Under the pieces are notes generated by a model, which searched no databases, was not told the origin of the DNA, and saw nothing but the letters and a program-made list of their open reading frames with translations. From Varanus komodoensis (lineage: Eukaryota > Chordata > Lepidosauria > Squamata > Varanidae): a stretch of 64,000 bases of DNA. Positions 33,116-45,535 of this stretch are shown here, piece by piece. The stretch covers positions 76,662,826 to 76,726,825 of the forward strand of contig NW_025335268.1 in assembly GCF_004798865.1 (NCBI RefSeq), given 5' to 3'. Positions within the stretch are counted from its first letter, which is position 1. Each line of letters starts with the position of its first letter. The position numbers were made by a program, and so were the translations under genes.

Positions 33116-35553
33116 ATAGGCCAGACTTCATTACAAATTCCGACCATTTTGCCACTCATCCCACTACTAAGAGCTAGCAACTTGATCCTGTGCAAGTTAC
33201 CTAGAGATAAGTCTCACTGAGTTGGGCAGGATTTATTCCCAAATAAGTCTACAAAGGATGTACTGCCTAGAAGGACACCAGAGAGAATTTTTGAACCATA
33301 TCAATCTAATTGCTACTTAGACCAAGGCCTATCAAGTCCTGTTTCCTACGGCAGCCAACCACAAGTCCATGGGGAGGCTACAAGCTGGATAGGAGGACAA
33401 CAGCAACTCATCTGATCCTGGATGTAATACAGGGCTAGCAATGCAGCTAGCAGCCTTGGATAGGCTGTTCTTCCAAAAATTGAAATTTCTTCATCCTTTT
33501 CTTTAAAGCCACTTATGCTGATGGTTATCACCACTTCTTATGGTAGCAAACCCCATACTTTTATGTGCTGTGGCAAGGAGTATATTCTTTATATACTCTA
33601 TATATACTCTAAGTACTCACTTTCTGAAGTAAGCTTGCAACATGGCATGAGTAGAGCATCAAAACCTCTACATTACAAATGCAATGATTGGGTACATACC
33701 AGAGAAATATAGGCCTGCTGATAAGTTAAACCAAACTGAATGGTCATACTAAATGGATTCCTTAAAATCTGTATGTAAATCACAACAAAATTACATTTAA
33801 AGAGCTCCAATTATATTGCAAGGGCTTTGGGTTAGATGAAATGATCTGTTCCATGGCAAATGCTTATTGAAACCCACTTATCTTTAATATTTTACATTGC
33901 ATAATTAATACATTGTGAAGATGGCAATGTCTAAGATTAATTCTCCATTACTGTGTAACAGCCTTTAATTTTAGTTTGAGAAAGTATTCAGTCTCACTCA
34001 TAGCAAACGAAAGAAAGCAAATCCCGAAGGTGGGTGTCAATACATCAAGAGCCATTTAGGGAAGCTGTTCAAGGCTGCAGTGCAAAATGAGTTGACTTGA
34101 AGAGGTTCGCTGTAAGGCCATTAGCACTTCCCCCTCACAACAAAAGCAGGTCAAGCACCACAGAGGGGAGACGGCAAAGGCAAAGGATATTCAGGATTGG
34201 CCATGCATGTGATTCTGCCCCCAGTTGAAAGATATATATATTAGGTTGCATTCCCATGAAGAACGAAAACAGACCTTCATACTTTTTATAAACAAGAGAA
34301 CATAAAGCTGCTTTTCTTCTTGTGGAATCATCCTTCATAAAATCAAGCGGCAGCTTTGGAGCAAGGAGGGGTGACCTCAACTAGGAACTTGGCTTGGGAT
34401 GAGTGGGTGCAAAGTTCCCAGGAGCCTCAATTCAATTCAGCTATCCCGGTTGTTTCTTGGAGTTTTGGAAAGCCTACTGGAGTTCCTGTTTGCCCAGCTG
34501 TTACCCTGTATGCACTCCTGATATTGGGAAGGCCTTGGCAAGATGTCCCTATTGGGTTCTCCTCCTCCCTGCCACCTCTTGGTTTCTCCTTCTCTGGGGC
34601 CAAGCCCCAGCTTGGCCCAGACAGAAATGAGAACCACAGCTGCTGTCCCTTCTGTGCCCTTCCACTGCTTGCTGCCACTTTCCTTTTGTGCCCGATGAAC
34701 AGACCAGATGGGCACGTGGCAGTGGCAGCGACATCCTGAGGGGCTCTGGTGGTCATTTGTGGCCTCTCCTCAGATTTTTGTGTGTGATATGGTTTCTAAA
34801 GGCACAGGAGCAAGCCTAGCAGAAGTGCATTGCAACAAAGAGCCAAGGGGTGGGATTGAATGTCACATATTGATTTGAAGCAACTGACCAGTTATTTCGC
34901 TGCAGGGTTCTGGTTACAATACATTGCTGAATACTGATCAGCACTTGTAGAGCAGTTGCATTATTAATTTTAACTGAGCTACTTACTGTAGTTTTGCAGC
35001 GCAGACTTTTCTACCAGGCATATGACAAGTCAAACTCTACAAGAGAGAACAGTTCTATTCTTACACAGTTCCCATCAGTTTGGGTCCAGCATGTGCAGGA
35101 GAAGTTCCCACTGGATCGTACAACAGTGAAAAATGTAGCTCCAGGCTAAACTAAACATTATGTTTAAAATGGATCGATATATGCATAAGCTACTTCAGGA
35201 ATGGGTGATTTACAATAGCATTATTGTATTATCATTTCTATGCTTCAACATTATTCCTTCCTCTTTTGCCTATGGTCATGTGACCTTGCATTGACACCTT
35301 GTGTTCACATCAACACATGGATTACTTTGATCCTTCTGAACCTTTTCTTAATTATTGAGACTAATTTATATTCTAGAAAGCCGCTGAGATTTCCCTCCCA
35401 AAGTTAAACACATTCCCACTCAGATACTACATATCCCTTATACTCAGGAACATGACATTACATGATCTACTTGGCTGCCAGATCTTTATCATTATAAAAG
35501 GTATTCAAGTTCATCATAAGAGAACGATGTGTCTATGAAACCTCTGGGTGATA
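33116..35553. other. Upstream flank, possible conserved block
   Basis: No gene is seen. The AT-rich stretch at 33780-34000 is a candidate conserved element. Confidence 0.4.
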
Positions 35554-36306
35554 CTGTCAGGGTCGGGGGGTATGGATAGTCAAAGTACCAGGACCCAGAT
35601 GCTCGGTAAGTTATACAAATCTTACTTACACCATGGCAGACAGTCCAAGGGTCAAGGCAAGACAGCTCAGTCTGAATAACAAAGAGTAGTCAGAAACCAG
35701 AGTCAAAAGCCAGAGGGGCAAGCCAAGGAGAGCAGTAACTGGAAAAGGAGTGGAGCAGGAGAAGACAGGAAGGCCAGGTAGGGTCCAGGAGCAGAGGCAG
35801 GAGCGAGGTGACGGGCAGGATCTCCAAAAGCGGGTTCCAGAAGGCACGGGGAGCTTCAGCAACGCTGGAGACCTTTGTTGCTGAGGCAGCCAGTGCAAAA
35901 AGAATTGGTCTACCTGTCCCCCAAGACTGTAAAATTGATCATAGGGAAGGGGAGATGGAGATGTTTTGGTGGGAGTGGAGGAACCTGGAGTTCTGGAACC
36001 CACTTCTGGAGATCCTGCCCATTGCCTTGCTCCTGCCTCTCCTTTTGGACCATGCCCAGCTTCACATGCTCCAGCTTCTGCTCCAGTCTCAGTTATCCGC
36101 TTTTCTTCGGCTTGTCTCTCTGGTTTTTGACTCCTGACTGACATTGACAGCTCTGCTCTATTCGGATTGGCCTACCTTGCACTTCCTTTGCCCACCGTGA
36201 TCACTGAACTGCCTATGATTTGGAATGGGCCTGTATATTGTACTGACTGTCTGGGTCCTGGTGCCCCGACCTGATTCCCAGCCGCCCACACCCCGGACGC
36301 TAACAG
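35554..36306. mobile_element. Fold-back element with long inverted arms
   Basis: Outer ends are inverted: CTGTCAGGGTCGGGG at the left and CTGTTAGCGTCCGGGG read inward from the right. Long inner arms (about 35660-35845 and 35990-36160) are imperfect inverted copies; for example GGGCAGGATCTCCAAAAGCG at the left matches GGGCAGGATCTCCAGAAGTG inverted at the right. The middle is unique. The 172-codon minus-strand frame across it is a by-product. It looks like a non-autonomous DNA transposon. The ends also read TG...CA if trimmed by one base, so an LTR-type origin is not fully excluded. Confidence 0.65.
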
Positions 36307-36734
36307 TTTGCTGAGTAACCTATCCATGGCTAGTGTCTCTCAAACTTCATATCAAGACCAAGAACCTTAATAATTACTTCAACATCTCAGTAAAACCAAC
36401 ACAGAAATCTGATACTTGTCTGATATCAGTTGGTGCTGCTTTAAGATCTGGAGGGGTCCTTAATGAATTTACATTTGCAGGTATCTGGTCTGCCTTTGCA
36501 AAAGTCTATGCATATTTAGCCTTAGGAACAACACTGTATGTTGCTATACATAAATATATATAGTGGTGTATATATATGTGTACTCACTGTAATAGAGTCA
36601 CTCAAAGAAAGAAAACTAACACCTTTTTTCCCTGCCTATTCTTAATTTTTGGTTTCATTTTATTTTTGAAACTCAAAAAAACTAATTAGGAAAAAAGATC
36701 TGGAGGGTAGCAGATTTAGTATAGCCATAACTAA

Positions 36735-36905
36735 AATGACCTGCATTGGAAGGAACCTTAAAGGCTCCTAACCCCACACCTTGCAGGAAATCTACTACTA
36801 TGGCATCCCAGCACGTAGCCATCCAGCCTTTGCTTGAAATCCTCCATGAAAAGGAAGTGCATCACATTCTGCCATGAAATCCTCTTGGTAACTTTGGACA
36901 AGACA
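36735..36905 (-). repeat. CR1-like LINE fragment
   Basis: GGAAGGAACCTTAAAGGCTC, CCTTTGCTTGAAATCCTCCA and the GAAGTGCATCACA region match the common sauropsid block usually annotated as antisense CR1. Worn. Confidence 0.45.
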
Positions 36906-37069
36906 TTGATTCTTAAAGTGCCCTAACTCATAGGAATGCTGTGCGGATAATGTGGAAAGGAGGAGGGTTATATTGGCTGTCTTTGCTTTCTTGCAGTAAA
37001 AAAGAGGGGATGTAAACCTAATTTAAAAATAATCACAAAAATTAAAATGCCATCAGGAAGTACCTCCGA

Positions 37070-37215
37070 ATGTTTAGCTGACATTCCCTTTCTTGTAATG
37101 TTAGTCCATTGATTCATCTCCTACTTTCTGGGGCAACAGAGAGCACATTCTATCACCTACTTGATAACCCTTCAAATATTTGAAGATAGATACTCTAATA
37201 TAATAATATTAACAT
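37070..37215 (-). repeat. CR1-like LINE fragment
   Basis: GAATGTTTAGCTGACATTCC and CCCTTCAAATATTTGAAGAT continue the same antisense block as 36735-36905, after about 165 bases of other sequence. Probably one old copy split by drift or a small insertion. Confidence 0.4.
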
Positions 37216-38661
37216 ATTATTTCAGAAATAACATTTCTTCTGCAGCCTAAGCAGACGCCCCCATGAAGGCCCTTGGACAGCATATCCCTTTATTACAAAT
37301 CTGCTTTGTCTCACCAATGATCTATCTCAGTGGTTTGCATCCTTGGCCATCCTTCATGTTGACCTCTGGGTCAAGATCCTCCACAGAATCTTTGTGTGTG
37401 ACAGAAACCTGCTGTGTGGGGAATACTTTCAGGACAAACTCAATTGGAGCAGGCAGGAGGTTGGCTGCTCATGTTGAACTCAGCCAGGGCTCCCTTGTGG
37501 TGCTGCAAGGAAGGGGAACACTGATGATGACAGCAGACTTTTTGGGGAGTCATTTTTATTTACCATGACTTGACAGACCTCTGACAAGCCTCCAGCAAAT
37601 GCCAAATTACCCAGCAACACAGTTTGGAAACCACTGATGTCCAACCACTTCAAAATGAATTTCAAGTTGCTTTAAGTAAATATTTATTTACTTGGCTTTG
37701 TCATAATAAACTTAATCCAGCTTTTCTACTTAGGGGTGCCCCAGGCAACTAACAATATTGGACACAAAAGCAGTACTTATGAACCAATTAAAAAAGAAAT
37801 TACACATAAAAGAAAGCTTTAAAATGACAGTTACTTGCCTAATGAGTGCCAGCTCCAGGACATAAACAGTAGGCATCTTCGACTGGAATACCAGCACCAG
37901 GGATGATAGAAATGGGAGGAGATCCAAGGCTTACTCCAGCAAGGGGGGACACTTGATGAGACATGGTGGGAACATGAGCAAAGGCTAAGGCAGGGACAAG
38001 CAAGGGTTAGATAGCAATAAGGCATAGCAGGACCAGAGACAAAGGCAGCATCAGGTAAGAGTCAAGACTCAAATGAAAACAACACAGGACTGAAGTCAGA
38101 AGCCAAGTTAGAAATATGAAGCACTCAATACGAAAGCTCCTATTACTATGGCAAAGCTGAGCAAGACTGGGAAACCTTTTATAAGGCCTGCTGTGCCTCT
38201 AATCCTGCAAGCACTCACAGGTCCCATGCTAATCCTGCAAGTATATGCAAGGTGCACCAGGCTGCCTTCTCTATCGGGCCATCAGGAAGAGCTGAATCAC
38301 TATGCAGATTGTGCCAATGAGGGCTGGCAAGGCATAGTAAAGCAGCTGCCAAGGGTCCACACTCCAGCTGAGGCCCACTGACAAGAGCCGCTTGGACTTT
38401 CTTCTCCCTTACAACCTGTTTGTTCTCCCTTTCTTCTCTCCAGTGCAAGCTGCTTGTTTATCTGCCTCTTGCTCTAGTCCAAATACCAATAGTGGTGAGG
38501 AGGAGGAGATGCACATGTCTCCTTCACCAGTTCTCTTCCTGATGGAGAAGCAAATTCTGGTAATAACGAGGAAGAGGCTGAAGAGCAATAGCAGACGCAG
38601 ACAATGTTCAAGAACAGGTAGACTCACTGTGGGAGGGAACCCATTGAGGATGCCCCCCCTC
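37216..38661. other. Upstream flank, unclassified repeat-like DNA
   Basis: 37670-37745 looks like a reversed LINE/SINE tail (AATATTTATTTACTTGG). 37830-38120 is a string of CAG/AGG-rich phrases resembling the arms of the 35554 element, but with no clear pairing. No gene is supported. Confidence 0.3.
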
Positions 38662-38666
38662 AAAAA

Positions 38667-38710
<44 letters not shown>

Positions 38711-38712
38711 AA
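38662..38712. repeat. GAAA microsatellite
   Basis: Uninterrupted GAAA repeat next to a C-run. Confidence 0.95.
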
Positions 38713-41700
38713 CCTGGCTACTGAAAACCCCCCAGAAAGAATAGAAGAAAGGTTGCTAGGAAGGGAACAAACACTTTGCCAACACAATATTTGTAAGGTA
38801 GGACACAATCTGGTCAAATCTGAAGCATCCCTGATTTCAATAGGAGTTGAATACACACAATCAAATGGCTTAACCATGCTTGCTTTTTAGCTGGATTTTG
38901 CCCATAGTGATGCAGCAGATATTCTCCATTTGGATGGTGTGGTTTGATTATTCTGCATTAAAAGAGATGAACAGAGAAGAACCTTAACTCTTCATGAGGT
39001 CCCATTCCCAAGGAAGTTCTAAAGAACCGAATGCCAATCACATAATAAGCCACTTCTTTATAAGGTCAAACAAAAGATGGCTTGGGATTGAAATAGTTTT
39101 GGTTCCTTGCCAAAATGCAATTTAAACTTAGATAGCCATAAAGCAGCTTTCTTTTAAATCCAGCTAATCCTAAAATGGTGATTGGTACATGACACAGAGA
39201 TAAACTGCACAGGTTTGCTGAGTTTGACTGGAAAGAATGTATAGCTGTTGTTCATATTAGGGCTCAGAGAAGTAGTGCTTCCTCATTAGCAGTAAATTTA
39301 AGGCTATTTTATCTCAGAGCAATAGGAAGAGGTAAGGGAGAGATTTACACATTTCCACTGAGACATGAACAAGACTCACTGCATTTTTCCCAAGAGTTTT
39401 ACATGCTAGGCAAATAAATGAAGAAATGTACGAGGCAAAGTGGAGCAGTTGCCTCAGGTGACAAATGGCAGGAGGTGGCCGCAAGGTGATGGAAGAGAAG
39501 ACTGCGTGCCATTTGGCCTTGCCCATGCTCTCTAAGCTAGGCTAGCCTCAGGAGAGGCAGAGGATGCTGTCCCATTCGTATTGAAAAAGGGGGCTTCAAC
39601 ATGGATTAAGAAAGGGTACCATCTTGTTCTTTGACTCAGGCAGCAAAATGTCTTGCACTGGTCCTGCCATATCATCAACTGTCTCCATTGTCTTTTAATA
39701 TTCTGCAGTCACCACCATGTAAAGTTAAAAACAACAACAACGCCTTGACCTTTCAACCTCTCCAGCATTTCAGGTGGACTAGTCCTCTTTGCATGGGAGA
39801 CTTAAGTGGCATAATCTGTGCCAAAACTTTAGTAATTCCTCACTGGGGCTAATTCTGATATTAATGGTACCTCTGCAGGTGCACAACTATCCCTTAAAGA
39901 TGATATTACAACCCACATCCTATTTACAGACTGTTCTAAGCCCCTCCATGTTCCCAGCAGACTTTTCAGGAGGATATGAGAAATATGAGACACCAAACCT
40001 TTTGGACTATTTGGTGCAAACTTGACCAACCTCGCCAAGCATATTAATGCCCCAATGTAATGCAATGAAAGGATTGCTGGCTTCATTCTGAATAGGTTGC
40101 GCTTCTCTGGAGTGACCAGGAACTATTTAAGGGCAACACCCAGTACTTCTGGCCTGAGGAAGCTCTGTATGGATGTCTTTGTTTGACTAAAACTAGGAAG
40201 TTTGTTTGCAAGCAGAGTTTGTCTGAATCTGTGGTGTGCAATATGTCAGTTCTGAAACACCCGGTAGCCTGTTCAGTAGCCTGACCCTTGCTGGCAGAAT
40301 GAAAGTCTTGATGGATTTGCGGCCAGCTAACTAAGCATCCCATAACCTGATCTGGACTGGTTCACCCTCAATTGGACAAATTTGTACATAAAAGTTTTCC
40401 GTTTTGTACAAAAGGTCTTTACATAGACTATCTATACATTTACTCAGTAAGTGCAGCAAGCAAGAACGCTAATTTTAAGGAAAATATTATGGCACCATGG
40501 TTTTATTTACTTCCTATACTGAAGCTCTTCACATTCTTCATCAAATTCTAACAGGAACATTTGCCTATAGTTTTTCTGACTAATGAAGATAACATGCTCA
40601 TGTCTGCACTGCTTCTATATGCTGAATATCTGGTATTTCCATTCTTTTAGTAGATAGCAAAATCCTACTTAGGCTGTTTTGCTGTAGATGTTCTACAAAT
40701 TATTATTTGTGCATTTCTTTGCTTCTTTAGTGATAGCCTTAAATTACTGTGCATGTTCTTTTTGTTGCCTTTATTTTGAAAAATATCCTTAATTATCTCA
40801 AAATAAAATTTCATGGTAAAATGGTATTCATTCCAGAATAGATCACAGGCCTTGTAGATCTTAAATGGACAGGATGAGGGGCATCAAAGATCAGTGAGTG
40901 ACCTAGATTTTGTTTGTTTACTTATTTCATTTTTATACTGCCCAATAGCCAAGATTTGGCAGAAAGGAGGAGGCAAACTCAAGAAAGGTGTTTGAAAATA
41001 TGTGTGCTGCTCTGGAGATGCTCTGTAAGCCCTTACTGAAGGGTGAGATGCCAAATTTCTTACATATATTAGGAAACAATTCCATTGTAGGGGGGCTCTG
41101 TGTTCTGTGTGTATGTGCACACAACTACTACCTCTGGAGCTAATTAGTTGTATGGTCCTGGAAAATATATGTTGACATATGAGAACACATACACTTCCAT
41201 CATATGAAAATGGTGAGAAGAAAGTTACTTCCTGGTCATGTTTATACATTAACATACATGAATGTACAGATCTGAGCATACAACTGCCACATGGTACAAA
41301 CCTGTGTTCTTAAATTTTGCTTCATGTGATGAACTACAATTGTGCCAACAAAGTTCAGGCTCATAGTCCGTCCTAAGTGTTCTTATTTATTTATTTTGCA
41401 GGCACACATTGAAAGCACAGCATAGGAAGCAGCCCATATGGCGCAACAAGCCCACCCAGGCAGTGCTCGGAGGTGGGCTTCAGCCCCCACCCAGTGCCTA
41501 TTCCAAGAGCTTATCCAGTGAACCTCAGTACATGCTTTGCTTTCAGCAGAGGTAGTCCGCACCTCAGGACAAGCTCCTTTTCCACACAATTGTGCGTGGA
41601 TTATGGATATCTTTGGCTTCTTATCACCTAATGTCCTGATTTGACTGGGCCTGCACTTCTGAGACTTATTGTATCAAATGTATCATTTAACTCGGACCCC

Positions 41701-43001
41701 AATGATCTCCTAATATTTTGTAAGGATAAGGTTTCTGACATGTTCTCTCTTCATTGTGGTTTATAGTGGAACTGAGTTTCACAGCTGTTTTTGATTTAAG
41801 CATGTGTCTGTGTGTGCATTGCAGTGCAGTTTGGAATCAGCACTTCAGTTTTAAGGTATATCTAAGGGAAGCAAAAGAAGAACGGGATCAAACAAGCAAT
41901 GCCTCCTTAATTTAATATTAATTCTACTCCTAAACAGTTATAAAATTGCAGAAGAAAAATGGCTGTATGCTTTAGGGCTATAGCCTTAAGTAGGCAGCAG
42001 GAGGCCATTAGCTGCCATAGGTATTGTATAAGCCCTGACTTTGAATTTCCAGCTGCCGTTAAGTAATAGTATTCACTGTAAGTTTTCATCCCTGTATTTA
42101 TGTGAGATTCAAGACATCCATGATAACTGTCACACTCAGAGGCCCAGTCAAAGGAGTATCCTGTGGTCACCTTTCAAAATGGTTCTGCCCAATGAGGGTA
42201 AATCATGGGTGTAGAACCTCAACCTCACAGACCAATGTAAGGGAGGGCTCTCCCCCTGCCTCTCTGAACCCCCTACCTTTCTCTGGGCCTATCCTTTCCT
42301 TCCCACTATCTATTCTTCAGTGTATTCCCAGCTTTTTTATGGTTTTCCCCCGTTCCAAAAGGTTGGAATGCCTCTCAAGCTTAGTTACTGGCAATAAGAG
42401 CTTTAAGCTGAAATATGCTAGCATTTCTTGATGTTTTTGGCCTTACCCACTACAATTTGGACTCCAAATCTTCTGTGACATGGATTTCAGCCCTCGAGCT
42501 AAAAGAGGTGTAAGAGCATTGGAATGACTCACACATGTAGGACGTCTGTTTTTTAAATGAATCATTCAATAACTTGAAGATCTCCAACTACTTGCATAGA
42601 AGTGACTACTTTTTCACATTGATTTACAGTATGCGCCATCACTATAACCATACACCAGGGTGTTTGGCCTCAGGTCTGGGAGCCAAAAACTGCCCCTTCT
42701 GCCCAGGGTCCCAATTCTCTGGAGTTTAGCACATGGTCATGCCATCTGCTGCTGGTGATTGATCAGTGGCTTTCCAGCTTTTTGGTGGGTTTTTCCATCT
42801 TAAAAGCTTGAAATTTCTAAGAACAGCTTAACAGCAATAAGAGCTTAAGACTCAGGATAAGGGCATTTTTCTTTTGGCTCCCTAGAAAGTGGCCCTTGGG
42901 GGTGTCTCTAAAACTGAATTTGCTCTTGAGCTAAGATTTTATACTCTTGCCAGTGCATAATCTCTGATCAGCCAAACGCAGTGGACTTTATGCTTTTTTA
43001 T
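38713..43001. other. Upstream flank, nothing recognised
   Basis: AT-rich DNA. A short reversed LINE/SINE tail may lie at 40910-40950. No exon is supported by any open frame here. Confidence 0.45.
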
Positions 43002-43170
43002 GTATCAGCAATGGGAAACATGTGGTCCTCCCGATGTTGTTGGATGGCCACTCCCACCAGCACTCACCACTTGCTGGAAACTTACCTTTAGAGCAGGGGT
43101 AGGCAGCTTGCAGTCCTCCAGATGTTTTGTCCTACAGTTCTTATCGTCCACACTATTAGCAATGCTAGCT
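43002..43170 (+). mobile_element. hAT-like palindromic MITE, two partial copies in tandem
   Basis: First piece GCAATGGGAAACATGTGGTC with CGATGTTGTTGGATGG. A fresh left end AGCAGGGGTAGGCAGCTTGC follows at about 43092, then CTCCAGATGTTTTGTCCTAC. Confidence 0.55.
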
Positions 43171-44350
43171 AGAGCTGATAAAGGCTTCAGTCCAACAAAA
43201 AGCCACACATTCCTCCCCGTTTTACATAATAAGCCATAGGCAGCGCCTGGGTTCAGCCAATGCAATGATTCGCCATGGTTTATAAGCCATGGTGGGACAG
43301 CCTGTCTTCCAAACTCAGCACTCTTTCCAAGGGGGGGGGCTCATGTGGGGTGGCTTATAAAGCACCTCGTTAACCCAGGAATTGTTCTAAGACTGAATTA
43401 ACTAACCATGGCACAGCATGACATCCAAGCATGCATGGCACACTAAACCACAATCAAGCCCAAAACTAAGAATCCACTTGGCCACAGATCAAAGAGGCAT
43501 TGCTGCTCTGGCCAAGGGGCTCTAGCTGATGACAGAAGCACTTTGTGCAGTTGCTCCTCAGCCTCCCTTGGCACTGACAGGAGAGCAGGGGAAGCTGTCA
43601 GGGTCCATAGCATGCCTCCTCCCCAGACTCTGCTTGGGGCCTGTGAAGGGGGTGCACAGTGGAAGAAGCAGCCGCTTGGGCTCACGAGGAAGGCAAGCAG
43701 AGCAGCTCTATGCTTCCGGCCGCATTTCCCCCTTTCTCCGTTGGGAAGGGGAGGAATGGGGCAGGCTGCACCTCCTACTTTCCTGCTTCCCAGCAGAGCC
43801 AACGGACAGTGCTGGGTACAACAGATGGGGGATCTGGACGCTCCGGAGCTGGCCTTCGAAGGCCAACACCATGCAGTTCACCCTCTCCTGTAACCTACGC
43901 CATGTTCATCCTCCTTTCCAAGAGGGAGGCAAGAGGGTCGGGCTGTGGTGCCTGCAGAAGACACTGCCTCTGCCTGCCTGCTGGGAGACCAGCCAAAGGA
44001 GCCTGCAGAATCCCTTCCCGTTCAGCTTGACTCCCCTTTCTGAGTTGGGCTGCGAAGGGGAAACGATTCCACTTCTCAGCACCGCCCCTTCCCCTTCCCC
44101 TTCCCCACAGCCTGCTGCTCACCTTGCATTGTGCTGCAGTGTGTGTTGGGCTTTTGCGCCCAGGGTAAGTTGGCCCTTCCCCTCATGCCCCCCACCCAGG
44201 TTCCCTGGCCCATGCTGCTATTGATGCCAGGAGAGGGGGCCTGCTCACCTAGAATCCTGCTCTGTTGTCATCGGCAGGAGTGCAGAGTGGGTAAGCAAAG
44301 ATGGCAGACAAAAGAGCTAACCTTTGCCTGCTGTCACAGTTCCAGCACAG
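43171..44350. other. GC-rich flank stretch, probably an old element interior
   Basis: 43500-44300 is GC-rich compared with its neighbours and carries long overlapping frames on both strands, including a 231-codon one. The frames are proline- and serine-rich and match nothing. CCATGGTTTATAAGCCATGG-type palindromic phrases lie just before it at 43274. This is not an obvious promoter island. Confidence 0.35.
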
Positions 44351-45194
44351 GACGTCCGATTGATTCTGCAGTGTCCCCTGGAATGCTGTGGGAGGACTGA
44401 GGGGCAGGAGGAGGGAGGAGAGGCGCAACCTCCACTGTGTCTGATCATCTGCCAGGCACAGGGGAATTTTACCCATGGTGCAGGAGTGAAATTGCCACGA
44501 GGGTGGCCCACAAATGCACCCGGTATCTCTCTTTCTTCTGTGTGAGATGGACAGACTTCCCATCAAGAGCAAGACTAATTTGCCAGGTCCAAAGTACAGA
44601 TTTGTTCGGTATCCCTGGGTGCTCTTTTCCAAAGGGAGAGCCTATTTTTCTGGATCAGTCTGGAGAACGGGTTGATTTCCTCTGGCTGCCTGTCACTGGT
44701 TCTCTTTATTGGAGATGCAAAGTGTGCCTGTCTGACAACAACAGTTGGGAAGAAGGTATTTAGGTATCACCATCAGAGGCAAGAGACGGCAGGGACTGCA
44801 ATCCCTCTTCTGGTGTTGCAAGGGTACTACAAGCCCAGATGAAAGCTAAGCCATAGTACAAAAGTTGGGAAGCAGGCAAGCGCCCTGGATATTTCAGCCT
44901 GCCCATCTCTGAAGAGGCCTGGCTGGGAGGCAGGCAATAAATCTGGTTTCAAATAAAATCCACAAACCACTCATTCTCAAGTGGCCCAAACTTCAAAGGG
45001 ATTTTTTACCAGGCTACTTACAAATAAGCACTTCATAGATTTCAGACTCTGTTTGGAATTAGATTTTAAACATAAGGTTGTTCTCATGACCCTCCTTTGC
45101 ACACTGCATGAAGGTCGACTCCTGGCCAACCGAAAGTCCCATGATCAAATTGGAGGTGGCAAGAAGAAAGGCTGTCCATCTCCCGGAGTTCCTG
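44351..45194. other. Upstream flank, nothing recognised
   Basis: No gene or repeat core I can name. Confidence 0.45.
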
Positions 45195-45440
45195 GATATT
45201 GCTCATGCTGGCCAAAGCTGATGGGAGTTGGAATCCAGAACATCTGGAGGCCAGCAGGTTGGAGAAAGGTCCACTGGGCATACCATGTTGTCATCCACAT
45301 TTGTGATGCTAATATGTCAATTAAGCCAGTGAGGAAGAAATGGGTAACTTGTATGCCTCCACATTGGCTTTGACTGGCTAGGGCTGATGGGAATTGTAGA
45401 CCAATCTATCTGGAGAATCACATGTTGCCTACCCCAGTTT
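45195..45440 (-). mobile_element. hAT-like palindromic MITE, two right-end pieces
   Basis: AAGCTGATGGGAGTTGGAAT...AACATCTGGAGGCCAGCAGG and, 170 bases on, GGGCTGATGGGAATTGTAGA...CATGTTGCCTACCCC. Both are the right half of the family. Confidence 0.5.
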
Positions 45441-45535
45441 ATGAAGCTTTGAGGGTTATACAAAGCTTTATAAGCCATCCAGAGACAACAGTGATGGATG
45501 GCCTATACATTTCCTAAATAAATAAATAAAACAGG
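45441..45535 (+). repeat. LINE 3' end (CR1/L2-like), short
   Basis: ATAAGCCATCCAGAGACAAC then GATGGCCTATACATTTCC and an AAATAAATAAAT tail. This is the same tail layout as 3110-3296. Confidence 0.5.

Noticed and set aside
35626-36144. 172-codon minus frame
   Set aside because: Spans both arms and the centre of the fold-back element.
43529-44224. 231-codon plus frame
   Set aside because: Composition-driven, Pro/Ser-rich, overlapped by other frames, no family features.
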